A stretch of 64,000 nt of DNA, from the NCBI GenBank assembly GCA_963675055.2, contig CAXXJE010000002.1:2108001-2172000 (forward strand), read 5' to 3'. The notes beneath the pieces were generated by a model. That model saw only the letters and a program-made list of their open reading frames with translations, was not told where the DNA came from and made no database searches. Numbering within the stretch: position 1 is the first letter of the stretch; the number at the start of each line of letters is the position of its first letter. The position numbers were made by a program, and so were the translations under genes. Below are positions 62,472 through 64,000 of this stretch, in pieces. This stretch comes from PGYT01 sp963675055. Its GTDB lineage: Bacteria > Bacteroidota > Ignavibacteria > Ignavibacteriales > Melioribacteraceae.

Positions 62472-62900
62472 TTATTCGGGAGATACGACAGAATATGAGT
62501 GAGTAATTTCCATTGCCTTTTGGAACATAGCTGTTACGGCGCAATATTTTGTTAAAGACAATTCTATTGCTCGTTCAAGATCAGTTTCCTTCAGGTCTCT
62601 GCCTGTAAAAATATATTCTATATGGATTTTTGTAAACACTTGCGGATGTTCTTCCGCCTGATCAGCTGTAAGTTTCAGTTCGAAACCGTCGAGTTTAACC
62701 CTCTTCTTAGAAAGGATAGAAGTAACATCGCTGCCGGTGCAGCCTCCGAGAGAAAGGAGTAGAAGTTCTTTAGGGCGAATTGCGGCATTGCTGCCGCCGA
62801 AATTTTCCGGACCGTCCATCATTACCCAGTGACCGGAATCGGTTTTGCCGGCGAATGTAATTCCTTCAAGCTGTTTGATTGTTGCAGTTTTTGTAGCCAT
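62472..62900 (-). CDS. OsmC/Ohr-family protein
   Basis: A 142-residue OsmC-type protein. The two active-site cysteines are conserved in LLSLGGCTGSDVTSILSKKR and KYCAVTAMFQKAMEI. Members reduce organic hydroperoxides using a Cys pair and a thiol or lipoyl donor. The order here fits the OsmC-like (YhfA-type) branch more than Ohr. It stands alone with its own terminator and is next to a MarR regulator. Start ATG at 62900, preceded by AGGAAGAATA. Confidence 0.9.
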   Translation of the reverse strand: MATKTATIKQLEGITFAGKTDSGHWVMMDGPENFGGSNAAIRPKELLLLSLGGCTGSDVTSILSKKRVKLDGFELKLTADQAEEHPQVFTKIHIEYIFTGRDLKETDLERAIELSLTKYCAVTAMFQKAMEITHSYSVVSPE

Positions 62901-62963
62901 TATTCTTCCTGGTTTAATTATAATCCAATAGGATGATAGTAAATAAGAATCGATTCGGTTGAA

Positions 62964-63977
62964 TTATTTCCTAAAAAATTCTCTTATTGTTTTGCCGCAG
63001 TATTTTAGTTCAACTCCTATTCCCAGGTGCCCGCTGTTATTATCGAGCAAAACTAATTCGGTATCGCTATTAGCAGCAAAATCCTGTGCGGCTATGGGAT
63101 TAACAAGGTGATCAGTTTTATTAACCATTACAAGCATATTAGCTTTAATTGTATTTACCGTCTCCTCGATAGAGTTATTATAATGCCTGAAAATATTGTG
63201 GGAAATCATTGCCACTAACTGTGAGCGGTAATTGTCGAGTGTGAAAATATTTTTATGGATTCCGTCAAATTTTAACATGTATGTTTCAAATTCATTTTGA
63301 TCAATGTTTTCAACCAACCATGCCGGGCTGCGTGCAAGAAGCGAACTTTGCATATCGAGCAGTTTCCAGATTTGACTGTCTTCAGCGCCGAGTTTCCTGT
63401 ATGAATCAATAATTTCGAGTCGTATGTTCCATTGAAGCAAGTCGTAGGAAGTAGGGCGGGGAGTGGATACATAAGAAACAGCTTTTTTAATATAATCGGG
63501 ATACTCGGTTACCCATTCGAATGCCTGCATACCGCCCATCGATCCGCCGATGACTCCGTAAATACTATCTAATCCCATTACGTTCTTTAGAAGATAATGC
63601 TGGCTTTTTACCATGTCGTTGATAGTAATATCGGGAAAAGCGTTAGGCCCTTTGTAATTGGAAGGAGATGAAGACACACCGTTACTTAAAGCATCGAATA
63701 CGATGATATAAAATTCAGTATCATCAACAAGTTTTTCGGGTCCGATCAATCCGTTGATGTGTTCGGAAGTACCGCCGAACCAGGTGGGATAGATAATTAC
63801 ATTACCTGAGTCCGGTGCCAGTTTGCCATGAGTCCTGTAACCGATCGTACAATTATAAATTGTATCGCCGTTTGAAGTCACGAAGTTACCGATGTTGGTA
63901 AGGTGCTGCTGGGCACTTGTTGTAAAAGCCGAGGTGAGAAGAATGAATAGGATTACGTGAATTATTCTTTGCCTCAT
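62964..63977 (-). CDS. secreted MetX-like alpha/beta-fold acyltransferase/hydrolase
   Basis: A 337-residue alpha/beta protein of the homoserine O-acetyltransferase (MetX) superfamily. Ser146 in VIGGSMGGMQAFEWV is the nucleophile; Asp in NKTDHLVNP and His in NSGHLGIG complete the triad. Residues 1-23 form a signal peptide (TSAQQ), so it is exported, which is unlike biosynthetic MetX. The IGYRTHGKLAPDSGNVIIYP opening is shared with MetX. It is probably an exported esterase or acyltransferase; substrate unknown. The ATG at 63977 follows GAGGACTATCTG. Confidence 0.8.
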   Translation of the reverse strand: MRQRIIHVILFILLTSAFTTSAQQHLTNIGNFVTSNGDTIYNCTIGYRTHGKLAPDSGNVIIYPTWFGGTSEHINGLIGPEKLVDDTEFYIIVFDALSNGVSSSPSNYKGPNAFPDITINDMVKSQHYLLKNVMGLDSIYGVIGGSMGGMQAFEWVTEYPDYIKKAVSYVSTPRPTSYDLLQWNIRLEIIDSYRKLGAEDSQIWKLLDMQSSLLARSPAWLVENIDQNEFETYMLKFDGIHKNIFTLDNYRSQLVAMISHNIFRHYNNSIEETVNTIKANMLVMVNKTDHLVNPIAAQDFAANSDTELVLLDNNSGHLGIGVELKYCGKTIREFFRK

Positions 63978-64000
63978 CAGATAGTCCTCAAGTAAATGAA

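Noticed and set aside
1..64000. CRISPR array, tRNA, rRNA, prophage or transposase
   Set aside because: No spaced direct repeats, tRNA-like cloverleaf or recombinase/transposase motif was seen on either strand.

Overview
The window looks like chromosomal DNA of an Ignavibacteria-type member of the Bacteroidota/Chlorobi lineage. The evidence is two secreted proteins ending in the type IX secretion sorting domain with the NYPNPFNP signature (45535-46827, 52897-55335), a PorV/PorQ-family outer-membrane protein (10165-11208), TonB proteins of the Bacteroidota style, a short DUF4295-like basic protein (23242-23406) and a moderately AT-rich composition. Many start codons carry clear GGAG-type ribosome binding sites. 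I see no rRNA, tRNA, CRISPR array, prophage or insertion sequence; most of the window is core chromosome.

Left part (1-13006): the tail of dxr and rseP, then a TonB-dependent receptor preceded by a leader that folds on paper into a three-way junction. Facing it is an operon on the minus strand: ECF sigma factor, membrane anti-sigma protein and four different proteins that all end in a TonB C-terminal domain. A membrane-anchored MutS-like ATPase, a lipoprotein, PorV/PorQ and phosphoglycerate mutase follow.

Middle part (13007-32216): a scar containing a decayed nucleotidyltransferase/HEPN toxin-antitoxin pair and a palindromic element, then housekeeping genes (TPM protein, metallo-hydrolase, EamA exporter, aat, MmcQ/YjbR protein, C-terminal processing protease, SLC12-like transporter, UPF0316 protein, YbaK deacylase, KamA-like aminomutase). 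It ends in a solute-uptake locus: outer-membrane porin-like protein, DUF4212 subunit with a large insertion, sodium:solute symporter, and a 973-residue Cache-PAS-PAS-CBS-DUF294 protein.

Right part (32197-64000): a TIM-barrel protein, a histidine kinase, nfu, rsmI, proS, RidA, a hydrolase, a group II decarboxylase and a cold-shock protein. A tightly coupled cluster follows (lipoprotein, GAF-type sigma-54 activator, PEGA-containing Ser/Thr kinase, kelch-type secreted protein, DUF5683 protein). Then come a 1-Cys peroxiredoxin, a TrpF-like protein lacking substrate residues, an SdiA-regulated-type lipoprotein, a HlyD/VTC/DUF4956 operon, an M23-like secreted protein whose sorting domain carries an in-frame palindromic insertion, a DUF1015-serC pair, a TlpA-like lipoprotein, MarR and OsmC proteins, and a secreted MetX-like protein.

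No single locus is clearly a wholly new system. The strongest candidates for something undescribed are the sigma/anti-sigma/four-TonB operon, the sensor-fused DUF294 regulator beside its symporter, the HlyD/VTC/DUF4956 operon, the structured leader at 1778-1885 and the protein-coding palindromic insert at 55074-55147.
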